Below are positions 24,492 through 32,521 of a DNA stretch of 53,202 bases, piece by piece. This stretch comes from Kocuria rhizophila. GTDB lineage: Bacteria > Actinomycetota > Actinomycetes > Actinomycetales > Micrococcaceae. The position numbers were made by a program, and so were the translations under genes. The first letter of the stretch is position 1. Every line of letters begins with the position of its first letter. The notes beneath the pieces are model-generated. The model searched no databases. It was not told the DNA's origin and was given only the letters and a program-made list of their open reading frames with translations. The DNA is taken from contig NZ_RCOM01000009.1 in assembly GCF_003667225.1 (NCBI RefSeq), positions 1 to 53,202 on the forward strand. Direction: 5' to 3'.

Positions 24492-25610
24492 TCAGCGAGA
24501 CCCGATGCGGTAGCGGAACATCTGCACGGCGCTCGCGGCAGCGATGCGCAAGGGGCTCTGCCGATCGAGCGCCCAGCGGGGATCCGAAGTGATCAACGCC
24601 GCTGGGGCGGCAAACCGGCGGCGTGCCTGCAAGGCCTTGAGGAGATCGTCCCCACCCGCTCCATCACGCAGCAACCGGAGAACCTCGACATCTGCGTGGG
24701 AAAGGCGCTGCTCAACATGGGGAGCGAAGGCCAGCATCTCCTGCGCCGTGCGATTGGCAGCCTCTTCGAGCTGCGGGCCCCATTGCCCCGCCCGCAACGA
24801 CTCTTCCAGGGAGGGAAAGAAGTTCACCCGGATGTACTTGAGTATGTAGGACGCCCGCAGACCCGAACCAACCGGCAGTGCCCCCGGACCGTGCGTGATG
24901 TCGAGGGCGGCAGCGACCTGCGCGCGGATGGGCAACGGCTGTCTGGACACCCGCACCTCGGCGTCCGCGTGCACGAGATATCCGGGTGATCCCGGGGCGT
25001 AGTCAATCCTTGCGGCGCCGGCGTACAGAGCCAGCACGAAGGCCTGGTCCTCACCCGTGCGCACATGCTCGTCGAACCGGGCCCCGAGACGATGGATGGT
25101 GGCCACCCGGACGAGGCCGAACGCTGAGCTGCGATACCCCAGCCGGTCCTTCACCGGGTCCAGACGGGAGCTGCGGAACGGGCGGAGGATGGGGGTGATG
25201 TCCACTCGATGGCCCGTGTGGTGCTGGAAGGGGATCACGAGGTCGCTGCCCCTGCGCTCGGCGATCCCGAGCCACCGGGTCACCGCGCCCGCGTCGAGGG
25301 TGTCGTCGCTGTCGAGGAAGCTGATGTAGCGTGCCCTGGTGCGGCGAAGGGCTTCGTTGCGGGGCACCGCCGCCGTGCTCCCACGGTCCTCGCACTCGAT
25401 CACCGTGACCGCTGCGCGCTGCTCAGCGGACAGGACGGCCCGGACCTCGTCAGCGGACACGTGGTGCGCCACCACCGTCACGCGGCACTGCCCCGGGCGG
25501 GCTCCTCGGCTCGCACGAAGCGCGGAGGACACGGCGCGTTCGATGGGACGTGATGTGGAGTGGACGGGAATGACGATCTCCACGAGCGGATCACCTGAGT
25601 GCTGGGCCAT
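24492..25610 (-). CDS. GT2-family glycosyltransferase
   Basis: Inverting GT-A glycosyltransferase of 372 residues. The N-terminal strand EIVIPVHSTSRPIERAVSS and the metal-binding SFLDSDDTLD are diagnostic of family GT2. VRTGEDQAF supplies the likely catalytic Asp region. It probably adds a sugar to the glycan handled by the neighbouring flippase. ATG 25610 (MAQHSGD) is chosen because the GT2 strand begins about ten residues later. An upstream ATG at 25691 would place a run of ten G in the coding region. TATCCT six bases before ATG suggests a leaderless mRNA. Confidence 0.85.
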   Translation of the reverse strand: MAQHSGDPLVEIVIPVHSTSRPIERAVSSALRASRGARPGQCRVTVVAHHVSADEVRAVLSAEQRAAVTVIECEDRGSTAAVPRNEALRRTRARYISFLDSDDTLDAGAVTRWLGIAERRGSDLVIPFQHHTGHRVDITPILRPFRSSRLDPVKDRLGYRSSAFGLVRVATIHRLGARFDEHVRTGEDQAFVLALYAGAARIDYAPGSPGYLVHADAEVRVSRQPLPIRAQVAAALDITHGPGALPVGSGLRASYILKYIRVNFFPSLEESLRAGQWGPQLEEAANRTAQEMLAFAPHVEQRLSHADVEVLRLLRDGAGGDDLLKALQARRRFAAPAALITSDPRWALDRQSPLRIAAASAVQMFRYRIGSR

Positions 25611-25656
25611 GCCGTCAGGATAATTCAGTGTCCGGAACCCGAGCTGGGGACGCTCC

Positions 25657-25666
25657 GGGGGGGGGG
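25657..25666. repeat. Homopolymer of ten G
   Basis: A run of ten G on the plus strand lies 47 bases upstream of the GT2 start, between that gene and the end of recQ. It is the longest G/C homopolymer I noticed in the window. Confidence 0.8.
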
Positions 25667-25700
25667 CGGCGGCCCCGGCCCGGTCGGGCACTCAAACCGC

Positions 25701-27857
25701 TCAGCCCTGTGCCGCGAGCACGAACGGCAGCACGGCCTCAGCACCGGCCAGCCGCAGCTGCTGCGCCGCGACCGTGAGGCTCCAGCGGCTGTCCACGAGG
25801 TCGTCCACCAGCAGGACCACGGGACGCCCCGAAGCGCTGAGCTGCTCCGTCACGTCCGGCGGAACGGTGAACCGGTCCCACACCTCGGCAAGCCGGTAGG
25901 CACTGTTGCCCCCGTGGCTGCCCCGGGGGACGTCGGGATTCAGCTCCAGCGCGCCCCAGAACGGGAGGTGGCCCGCCGACGCAATGCCCCGTGCCAGGGA
26001 GTCCACCAGCTGCGGTCGGGACTGGGACGGCATGGCCACCACGGCCGTGGGCCGCTGCTGCCAGTCCCACTGCGACAGCACCGTGAGGGCGGCCCGTCCG
26101 AGGTCCGCGGTGACCTGGGAGTCCACCGGCTGCCCGTTCGCGTCCGCGCGGAAGATCTCCCGCAGCCGGGCCCCCCAGCCGAGATCGGTGAGGCGCGCCA
26201 CGGCGCGACCGCGCTCCGCGCGCTCCGTCTCCGGGATCTTGCCCTTCACACGGATGCCGAGACGCTCCATTCCCGTGGGCCACTGGGCGCGCGGCTCGAG
26301 GGGGACACCGGCGCGGTGCAGGGCGGCATCCGCCGCGGAGGAGACCTCGGGATCGACGTCGGTGGGGTACCACGGCCCCGCGCACACGTCGCACCGCCCG
26401 CACGGTTCCCCCGAGGGGTCGTCGAGCTGGCGCGTGAGGAACTGCATGCGGCACCCGTCCGTGACCTGGTAGTCCAGCATGGCCCGCTGCTCGGCCTCCC
26501 TGGCGCGGCCCACACGGTCGTACCGCGGAGCGTCGTAGTGCCACGGCCTGCCGGTGCTCTGCCATCCCCCGCCCACGCGTTCCACGGCTCCGTCCACGGC
26601 GAGCACCTTGAGCAGCAGCTCCAGCGGCGAGCGCTTGATGTTGACGCGGGGCTCCAGCGCCGCGACGGACAGCGGCCCGCCGTGCTCCGCAAGTGCGGTG
26701 AGGACGGCGGTGGCCTTCTCCTCGGTGGGCATGGACGCGGTGGCGAAGTACTCCCAGATGTCCCGGTCCTCGCGCCCGGGGAGCAGCAGGACGTCCGCGG
26801 TGTCCGTGGCGCGCCCGGCACGCCCCACCTGCTGGTAGTAGGCCACGGGGGACGACGGCGCACCGAGGTGCACCACGAAGCCCAGATCGGGCTTGTCGAA
26901 ACCCATGCCGAGCGCGGAGGTGGCCACGAGGGCCTTGACCTGGTTGTCCTTCAGCGCCGCCTCGAGGTCCTCCCGCTCCGCGGCGTCGGTGCGGCCCGTG
27001 TAGGCGGCCACGCGGTGACCCGCGTCCGTGAGGGCCTGGGCGGTGTCCTCCGCCGCACCGATGGTCAGGGCGTAGATGATCCCGCTGCCCGGCAGCTCGT
27101 CCAGATGGGCCAGCAGCCAGGCCAGCCTCGCCGAGGTGGAGGGCAGGCGCAGCACCCCCAGCCGCAACGACGCGCGGGACAGCGGACCGCGCAGGGTGAA
27201 CACCTCGCCCCCGTACCCGGAGCCCACCCCCAGCTGCTCCCTGACGTCCTCGATCACGCGCTCGTTCGCGGTGGCCGTGGTGGCCAGCACCGCCACGGAG
27301 TCCGGCAGCTGCGCCAGCATGTCCTTGATCCGCCGGTAGTCCGGGCGGAAGTCGTGGCCCCAGTCCGAGATGCAGTGCGCCTCGTCCACGACCAGCAGCC
27401 CCAGCCGGTCCATGAGCTGAGGCAGCTGCTCGTCCCGGAACCGCGGGTTGTTGAGCCGCTCCGGCGAGACCAGCAGGACATCCACCTCACCGCGGTCCAG
27501 GGCACTGGAGATCTCCGCCCACTCGGTGGGATTGGCGGAGGAGATCGCGGCCGCTCGGACCCCGGCACGCTGGGCGGCCGAGACCTGGTCCCGCATGAGC
27601 GCGAGCAGCGGGGAGATGATCAGCGTGGGCCCGTAGCCCTGCGCCCTCATGAGCAGCGCGGAGAGGAAGTAGACGGCGGACTTTCCCCAACCAGTCCGTT
27701 GCACCACGAGAGCCCGCCGGTGCCCCTCCACCAGCGCCGAGACGGCCTCGAACTGGCCCGGGTGGAAGTCCGCGGACGGATTGCCCGTGAGGTCTCTCAG
27801 GTGCCCCAGGGCACGGGCTCGCAGATCGGACGGGGTGGACGGCTCGGACGGAGTCAT
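25701..27857 (-). CDS. RecQ-family ATP-dependent DNA helicase with phosphoribosyltransferase-like C-terminus
   Basis: Helicase of 718 residues. It has Walker A TGWGKS (55-60), DEAH (158-161), the RecQ aromatic-rich loop CISDWGHDFRPDYRRI, and motif VI QQVGRAGR. The zinc-binding cysteines are C469, C486, C489 and C492. It lacks a recognisable HRDC domain. Instead, after about residue 590, the chain ends with VVLLVDDLVDSRWSLT (680-695), which resembles the PRPP loop of phosphoribosyltransferases. RecQ helicases unwind 3'-5' in recombination repair; the role of the tail is unknown. The ATG at 27857 has GACACT seven bases upstream and no ribosome-binding site. Confidence 0.88.
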   Translation of the reverse strand: MTPSEPSTPSDLRARALGHLRDLTGNPSADFHPGQFEAVSALVEGHRRALVVQRTGWGKSAVYFLSALLMRAQGYGPTLIISPLLALMRDQVSAAQRAGVRAAAISSANPTEWAEISSALDRGEVDVLLVSPERLNNPRFRDEQLPQLMDRLGLLVVDEAHCISDWGHDFRPDYRRIKDMLAQLPDSVAVLATTATANERVIEDVREQLGVGSGYGGEVFTLRGPLSRASLRLGVLRLPSTSARLAWLLAHLDELPGSGIIYALTIGAAEDTAQALTDAGHRVAAYTGRTDAAEREDLEAALKDNQVKALVATSALGMGFDKPDLGFVVHLGAPSSPVAYYQQVGRAGRATDTADVLLLPGREDRDIWEYFATASMPTEEKATAVLTALAEHGGPLSVAALEPRVNIKRSPLELLLKVLAVDGAVERVGGGWQSTGRPWHYDAPRYDRVGRAREAEQRAMLDYQVTDGCRMQFLTRQLDDPSGEPCGRCDVCAGPWYPTDVDPEVSSAADAALHRAGVPLEPRAQWPTGMERLGIRVKGKIPETERAERGRAVARLTDLGWGARLREIFRADANGQPVDSQVTADLGRAALTVLSQWDWQQRPTAVVAMPSQSRPQLVDSLARGIASAGHLPFWGALELNPDVPRGSHGGNSAYRLAEVWDRFTVPPDVTEQLSASGRPVVLLVDDLVDSRWSLTVAAQQLRLAGAEAVLPFVLAAQG

Positions 27858-27970
27858 GTGCTGCAGTGTCGCAGGGGGTCCGGACACGCACAACGAGCGG
27901 CGACGGCACGGCGTCGAGCAGCGGTCGCGAGGAGATGGCGGGCGCGCGGCGCACCTTAACGTGATGCGCC

Positions 27971-28018
27971 CGCTGCGCCCCGGCCCGTTCCCCCGAACGG
28001 GCCGGCGTGGGCGCAGCG
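27971..28018. repeat. Long interrupted hairpin with CCCC loop
   Basis: CGCTGCGCCC (27971-27980) pairs with GGGCGCAGCG (28009-28018). Inside it, CGGCCCGTTC (27981-27990) pairs with GAACGGGCCG (27995-28004), leaving loop CCCC and a four-base bulge GCGT. Twenty base pairs in total make this one of the strongest hairpins of the window, yet it follows no gene. Confidence 0.75.
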
Positions 28019-28056
28019 GACGCACACGCCGGCAACCGGCGCGGATCAGATCCGCT

Positions 28057-28147
28057 CGAAGCCTGTGCCCCCCCGGCACTGGCTTCGTTCCAACGCCACA
28101 CGGAGGCTCCGAACACACCACACCCCCCAGCGTGGTGGACGTTCGGA
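28057..28147 (+). ncRNA. Candidate 6C-type small RNA (two hairpins with C6/C7 loops)
   Basis: 6C RNA is a small-RNA class of actinobacteria defined by two stem-loops whose loops hold six or more C. Hairpin one: CGAAGCC T GTGCC (28057-28069), a C-rich loop within a run of seven C (28068-28074), then GGCAC T GGCTTCG (28075-28087); 12 pairs with one T-T mismatch. Hairpin two, 20 bases later: TCCGAAC (28108-28114) pairs with GTTCGGA (28141-28147), with ACCAC/GTGGT inside and a loop containing CCCCCC. A possible -10 (TAACGT, 27957-27962) lies upstream and TTTT at 28171-28174 downstream. Exact ends are unknown. Known 6C RNAs use the C loops to pair with G-rich translation-start regions. I recognise the structure, not the sequence. 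Confidence 0.5.
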
Positions 28148-28461
28148 TCAGCGGCGGCACAGGCGGCCCGTTTTCCCCCCCGGTCATGACCGCACCGCAC
28201 CATCCAGCTCCGTGTTGCGATGTCTTCATGCTGGCACGCACCCACCCGTATTTCCACCGGTTGCGAGTGCGCCCCCGAACCATCCCCATTTTGTGGACAA
28301 GCCGACCATTTCGCATGTTTGCCCAGGTCAGGCCGACCTTTCGCGAGACCGGACAGCGCACGGCGCAGCCTCGACCGCACGGGACGTAGCGCAAAGTGGG
28401 GACAGCCTCACCCCCTCGGCGCCGGTGGCGCTTCCTGTGGCACGGGGGCAGACTCGACCTC

Positions 28462-28860
28462 GTGAAGATGACAGTGACCCGCACCGGACCGGCACGCACC
28501 TCGGACGTGTGGGAGCACTACGAGCGCCTCGACCTGTGGACCGCCTGGGCACCGCACCTGACGAACGTGCGGGCGGACACCGAGACGCTTCTGCCCGGCA
28601 CCGAGGGCACGGTGCGGGCGCTGCGCGTGGTTCCCGTTCCGTTCCGCGTGCTCTCGGTGCAGGCCGCTCAGGGCCGCTGGTCGTGGCGGGTGCGCCTGGG
28701 ACCGCTCGAGCTGACGCTGGCGCACTGGGTCTCCCCGTCCTCGAGCGGCGGCACCCGCGCGGGAGTCACGGTCCACGGACCGGCCGCGGTGCTCGTGGCC
28801 TACCGCCCCCTCATGGGCTGGGCGCTTTCGAGACTCGTCAGGGTGGGCACCGGGCGCTGA
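28462..28860 (+). CDS. SRPBCC-fold (polyketide cyclase/START-like) protein
   Basis: Small protein of 132 residues. It begins with an antiparallel strand ending in helix DVWEHYERLDLWTAWAPHL and finishes with a long C-terminal helix, the layout of the SRPBCC superfamily of hydrophobic-ligand-binding proteins. No signal peptide. Start is either GTG 28462 or ATG 28468 two codons later; neither has a good ribosome-binding site. Its function cannot be told from sequence or neighbours. Confidence 0.68.
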   Translation: MKMTVTRTGPARTSDVWEHYERLDLWTAWAPHLTNVRADTETLLPGTEGTVRALRVVPVPFRVLSVQAAQGRWSWRVRLGPLELTLAHWVSPSSSGGTRAGVTVHGPAAVLVAYRPLMGWALSRLVRVGTGR

Positions 28861-29075
28861 CCGCGGAGGTCCGGCGGTCCCGGCGCCACGGACCAGGGTG
28901 AGGGCACCGGACTCCCCACACGCCGCCCCTCCCGGGCAGGAGCACCACGGCCTGGGCACTGGCCGTGAGTGGGGGCCGTGGCCAGAGCAGGGTCTGTGAC
29001 CCTGGGCATGCGCACGGGCGAGGCCGCAGCTCCCGGAGAACGACGCCGCGTGCCGCGCAGCGGCCGGACATGGAA

Positions 29076-29107
29076 CGTCCCGCGCCGGTCGGGACCGGCG
29101 CGGGACG
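29076..29107 (-). terminator. Terminator hairpin of tRNA-Lys
   Basis: CGTCCCGCGCCGGTC (29076-29090) pairs perfectly with GACCGGCGCGGGACG (29093-29107), leaving only two unpaired bases. It lies directly after the 3' end of the minus-strand tRNA. Confidence 0.75.
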
Positions 29108-29109
29108 GG

Positions 29110-29185
29110 TGGTGCGCCCTGTGGGGCTCGAACCCACGACCCATGGATTAAAAGTCCACTGCTCTACCAACTGAGCTAAAGGCGC
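29110..29185 (-). tRNA. tRNA-Lys (UUU)
   Basis: 76 bases on the minus strand. Acceptor GCGCCTT pairs with AGGGCGC (one G-T), anticodon loop CTTTTAA gives TTT (plus-strand 29150-29152), T-loop GGTTCGAGCC, encoded CCA at 29112-29110. Confidence 0.97.
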
Positions 29186-29444
29186 GTGCTCGCCGCCGGG
29201 TCACCCCGCGCACGAGCAGCCCCACTCTACCGCAGCACCGACCCGCCGCCAGTTCACCCGTGCGCAGCCCGGGCCCCCAACCGCGCCGGGCCCTGGGCCG
29301 GGGAGGCGGCCGTGCGGCGTCGTCGTCCGGGGCCCGGCGCGCCGGGACCGCGCAGATGTGGGACCCTGGAGGCCGAGAAGAGCGCGGCGTGCACGGCCGC
29401 GGTCCACCCCGGCGCACCAGCCCACCGACCCCCGAGGAACACCC

Positions 29445-31286
29445 ATGAGCACCGTCCCCATGTCCAAGCTGGGCCCGTCCCCGGTGACCGAGTACCTGCG
29501 GCGGGTCGTGGCGGAGCTGCGTGAGGTTGAGGGCGGTGCGGTCAACACGTCCATCCCGGAGCTCGCCGGAGCGGATCCCGGGACCGTGGGGATCGCGGTG
29601 GCCACCGTGGACGGCGCCCTGTACCAGGCCGGGGACACCAAGCACGAGTTCTGCATCCAGTCCATCTCCAAGGCGTTCACGTACGCCCAGGCGCTCACGG
29701 ACCGCGGAGCGGACGGGGTGTTCGAGAAGATCGACGTGGAGCCCAGCGGGGACGCGTTCAACGAGATCTCCCTGCAGCCCGAGACGGGGCGCCCCTCCAA
29801 CCCCATGATCAACGCCGGGGCGATCGCCGCCACCTCCCTGGTGCGCAACACGTCCCACGGGACACGCATGGAGCGGATCCTGCGGCTGTACTCGGCGTGC
29901 GCGGGGCGCCGACTGCGGATCAACAAGAACGTGCAGGCCCAGGAGCGCCGGGCCGGGGACCGCAACCGGGCCCTCGGGTGGCTGCTGACCTCGCGGGGCA
30001 TCATCGACGGGGACCCCACGGGTGCCCTGGACGACTACTTCGGCCAGTGCGCGGTGATGCTCAACTGCGTGGACCTCGCGCGCATGGGCGCCACCCTGGC
30101 GGCCGGCGGGCGCAACCCCGTCACGGGAGAGCGGGTGCTGGAGCCCGCCGTGGTCTCCGACGTGCTGTCCGTGATGAGCACGTGCGGCATGTACGACGAC
30201 GCCGGACGGTGGGCGCTGCGCGTGGGCCTGCCCGCCAAGTCGGGGGTCAGCGGCGGCGTGATCGCGGTGCTCCCGGGTCAGCTCGCGGTGGCGGTGTTCT
30301 CCCCTCCCCTGGACCGGCACGGGAACTCGGTGCGCGGTGTGGCCGCGTGCGAGCGCCTGACCCAGGACCTGGACCTGCACTTCGCACGCACCGAGCGCAA
30401 CGGCCACTCCACGGTGCGCTCCGAGTACACCCTCGCGGAAGCCCCCTCTCTGGTGCGCCGCAACGAGGCCGCCAGCGAGGTCCTGGAGCAGCACGGTGAG
30501 GACGCCCGGATCATCGAGCTGCAGGGGGACCTGCGGTTCGCGGGGGCGGAGACCGCCGTGCGCACGGTCCGCGACGCCGCCCGGCGCTCCCAGTACGTGC
30601 TCGTGGACATCCGGCAGGTCGACGACATGGCGCGGTTCGTGATCCCCATGCTCTCCCGCACCGCGGAACAGGTGGAGAGCACCGGGCACCACATGGTGCT
30701 GATCGCGGAGAAGAGCAACGAGCACACCCGCGGGATGGAGCACCCCATGACGGTTTTCGCCACCCGCGCGGAGGCCCTGACGTGGGCTGAGGACAGGATC
30801 CTGGAGCAGTTCGGGGACCCCGACTGCATGCCGGACAACGTCCACTCCACCCGCTCGGAGCTGCTGAGCACCCTCGCCGAGGACGACGTCCGCCAGATCC
30901 GCTCCCACACCGAGGCCGTGGAGTGGGACGCCGGGACCACGCTTCTGCGCACGGGTCAGAAGTTCAGCGGCGTGTACATGGTCACCTCCGGCAGCGTGGA
31001 GGTCTCGCGCCGCTCTCCCCAGGGGGACCGCGTGGAGCTCGAGGTGATCGGCCCCGGCATGAGCTTCGGCGAGATCGCCCTGGGCACCGAGCTGCGCTAC
31101 CTCGTGAGCTTCACCGCGCTCACCCACGTGACCGCACGCCGACTCTCCCCCGAGGCCATCACGCGCATCGAGGAGCAGGACCCCGCCCTGGCCCTGCGCT
31201 GGTGGCGCGCGGTGAGCCAGCAGGCCATGCTGCGCCTCGAGGAGCGCTGGCGGCAGCAGGCCGGCGAGACGTACACCGCGGACTGA
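29445..31286 (+). CDS. glsA: Glutaminase A with C-terminal STAS and cyclic-nucleotide-binding domains
   Basis: Hydrolyses glutamine to glutamate and ammonia. The 613-residue product has three parts. Residues 1-310 are the serine-dependent beta-lactamase-fold glutaminase, with catalytic Ser73 and Lys76 in QSISKAF and NPMINAGAIA. Residues about 345-460 form a STAS domain (ARIIELQGDLRF, then VLVDIRQVDD). Residues about 470-600 form a cNMP-binding beta-barrel with the FGEIAL loop. Basic glutaminases are about 310 residues. Micrococcus luteus K-3, a relative, has a well-known salt-tolerant glutaminase of this family. The added domains suggest control by a small ligand or a partner. ATG 29445 is preceded by GAGGAAC. 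Confidence 0.92.
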   Translation: MSTVPMSKLGPSPVTEYLRRVVAELREVEGGAVNTSIPELAGADPGTVGIAVATVDGALYQAGDTKHEFCIQSISKAFTYAQALTDRGADGVFEKIDVEPSGDAFNEISLQPETGRPSNPMINAGAIAATSLVRNTSHGTRMERILRLYSACAGRRLRINKNVQAQERRAGDRNRALGWLLTSRGIIDGDPTGALDDYFGQCAVMLNCVDLARMGATLAAGGRNPVTGERVLEPAVVSDVLSVMSTCGMYDDAGRWALRVGLPAKSGVSGGVIAVLPGQLAVAVFSPPLDRHGNSVRGVAACERLTQDLDLHFARTERNGHSTVRSEYTLAEAPSLVRRNEAASEVLEQHGEDARIIELQGDLRFAGAETAVRTVRDAARRSQYVLVDIRQVDDMARFVIPMLSRTAEQVESTGHHMVLIAEKSNEHTRGMEHPMTVFATRAEALTWAEDRILEQFGDPDCMPDNVHSTRSELLSTLAEDDVRQIRSHTEAVEWDAGTTLLRTGQKFSGVYMVTSGSVEVSRRSPQGDRVELEVIGPGMSFGEIALGTELRYLVSFTALTHVTARRLSPEAITRIEEQDPALALRWWRAVSQQAMLRLEERWRQQAGETYTAD

Positions 31287-31288
31287 GC

Positions 31289-31325
31289 CGGGCGGCGTCG
31301 TGCGCGCCCCGGACGACGCCGCCCG
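31289..31325 (+). terminator. Terminator hairpin after glsA, built on the dispersed 10-mer
   Basis: CGGGCGGCGTCGT (31289-31301) and ACGACGCCGCCCG (31313-31325) form a perfect 13-bp stem with an 11-base loop, starting three bases after the glsA stop. Confidence 0.75.
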
Positions 31326-31561
31326 CGCACCTGGTCTGGCCCGGTCACCCGGCATGCACCGGAGCGCCCGGCCTGTGGGCGGGCGCCTGGTCTGCGCGGG
31401 TGCGTCCGACCTGCGCACGGGAGTGCGCGGCCTTCACGGGGCGCGGGGGCCCCACGGGCCCGACGGCGCCCGGGGTGCGCCCGCGCCACGGCCCACCGTC
31501 CGCGCCGGGGGACGCCCCCGGGCCGGTCGGACCGGACGACCCCGGGCGTACACTCGGGCGC

Positions 31562-32182
31562 ATGTCCGAACGCCGCATGCACCACTCACCCGTGAAGTTC
31601 TCCCCCGAGAAGTTCGAGGCCCACGAGGGCGGGACGGACCCCGCGCGGGTCTCGGAGGCGGCGCACCTGGCGGCGCAGGCGCTCGTGTCCAGGGGGCGGC
31701 GCTCCCGCGACCCCGAGGTGCACGAACGTCTCGTGCGGCTCACGGACGAGCAGGGGCTGGACGGGATCGCCGAGATGTGGGCCGAGGCCCCGGCCGTCTC
31801 CCTCCCAGGAGCGCTGTGGCGGCTCTACGCGCTGCGCGCGGCGGCCCGCACCGATCCGCATCGCATGGGACGGTGGTTCGCCACGGGCCGCCACGCCGCC
31901 CAGGTCTCGAACGTGGTCGCGGGCGTGGCGGACCCTCCAGGCGCGGAGGAGATCTGCGACGTGGCGGACGTCATCCTCTCCGGGGCCTTCGACGGCGAGT
32001 TCGACGTGGCCCTCGAACGGTTCGCCGCGTTCTGCCGTGTGATCGCCGTGGGCCAGGAGCACACGCTGGACGCACCCGGGCTCACCGTGGACCGTCCGTG
32101 GGAGCGGATCCCCCGGCTGCTGCGCACCGCCGACGAGCTCGACGCCGCCGCGCGGGCCTGGCGCCACGGCCACCTCGAGTGA
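31562..32182 (+). CDS. Conserved actinobacterial protein of unknown function
   Basis: I do not recognise a named family. The 206-residue protein starts MSERRMHHSPVKFSPEKFEAHEGG and is mostly helical. Its middle part is Ala/Arg-rich (LWRLYALRAAARTDP), and a conserved-looking core FAAFCRVIAVGQEHTL lies near residue 160. No membrane segment, signal peptide or nucleotide-binding loop. The ATG at 31562 has TACACT (31549-31554) seven bases upstream and no ribosome-binding site, so a leaderless mRNA is likely and the gene is probably monocistronic. Confidence 0.65.
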   Translation: MSERRMHHSPVKFSPEKFEAHEGGTDPARVSEAAHLAAQALVSRGRRSRDPEVHERLVRLTDEQGLDGIAEMWAEAPAVSLPGALWRLYALRAAARTDPHRMGRWFATGRHAAQVSNVVAGVADPPGAEEICDVADVILSGAFDGEFDVALERFAAFCRVIAVGQEHTLDAPGLTVDRPWERIPRLLRTADELDAAARAWRHGHLE

Positions 32183-32521
32183 CCGGCACCCACCGGGCGC
32201 CCAGGTGCCTCTTCCCGGCGGGCACGGTCCGGTGGCCGCGCCTTGGCCGGTGCGACACACCGTTGGTGATCGCCGGCGAGCGCGGCCCGGTGGGTGCGCT
32301 CCGGTTGGTGGGCCCCCGGGGGCCGGCGCTAAAATGATGAGCAGGTGTCGGGCCGTGGCAGCCCCGGGCTCCATCATTCAGCCGCTACGAGCGGCCTTCC
32401 GCCGAGAGGCGCTCCCGGTCCGGCACCGCTTCCTCACCGGTTCGTGGCGAATCCGACCGGTTAACCTTCGTTGGGTAGCATGACGCCGAAACTTCACGGT
32501 GCGTAACCCAAGGACGGACGG
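32183..32521. other. Upstream region of the DUF47-pit operon
   Basis: No gene seen. Contents: a palindrome GGCCCCCGGGGGCC (about 32311-32324) between TTGGTG and TAAAAT (32330-32335), which could be a promoter with an operator in a 19-base spacer. There are also two copies of ACCGGTT (32436-32442, 32456-32462), the second extending to GGTTAACC, and TAGCAT (32476-32481) as another possible -10. GTTAACC resembles a PHO-box unit, but the 11-base periodicity seen at pstS is missing. Confidence 0.4.

Larger units (their letters stand above)
27858..28461. other. 600-base gap without protein gene, rich in consecutive stem-loops
   Basis: No frame here looks like a protein. From 27948 to 28192 inverted repeats follow one another almost without interruption. 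They are: GGCGCA/TGCGCC (27948-27970); a 20-bp interrupted stem (27971-28018); GCCGG/CCGGC (28028-28040); GCGGATC A GATCCGC (28041-28055); two C-loop hairpins (28057-28147); and CGGTCATGACCG (28181-28192). Further right, GCCGACC(A)TTTCGC occurs twice in direct orientation (28301-28314, 28332-28344), 31 bases apart, a possible regulator site. Confidence 0.6.

Noticed and set aside
21451-25700. Genomic island inserted at tRNA-Ser(GCU)
   Set aside because: No integrase, no direct repeat of the tRNA 3' end and no mobile-element remnant seen, so I do not call a mobile element.
27971-28018. Hairpin as terminator of recQ or the SRPBCC gene
   Set aside because: It lies upstream of both divergent genes, so it cannot terminate either of them.
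27781-28389. Open frame covering the recQ upstream gap
   Set aside because: Its translation is dominated by Arg, Pro and Gly, crosses several hairpins, and has no start signal. The gap is better explained as non-coding.
32334-32483. Short frame of 49 codons after TAAAAT
   Set aside because: The start lies inside or directly at the putative -10 box, and the product (MMSRCRAVAAP...) is Arg-rich without any pattern.
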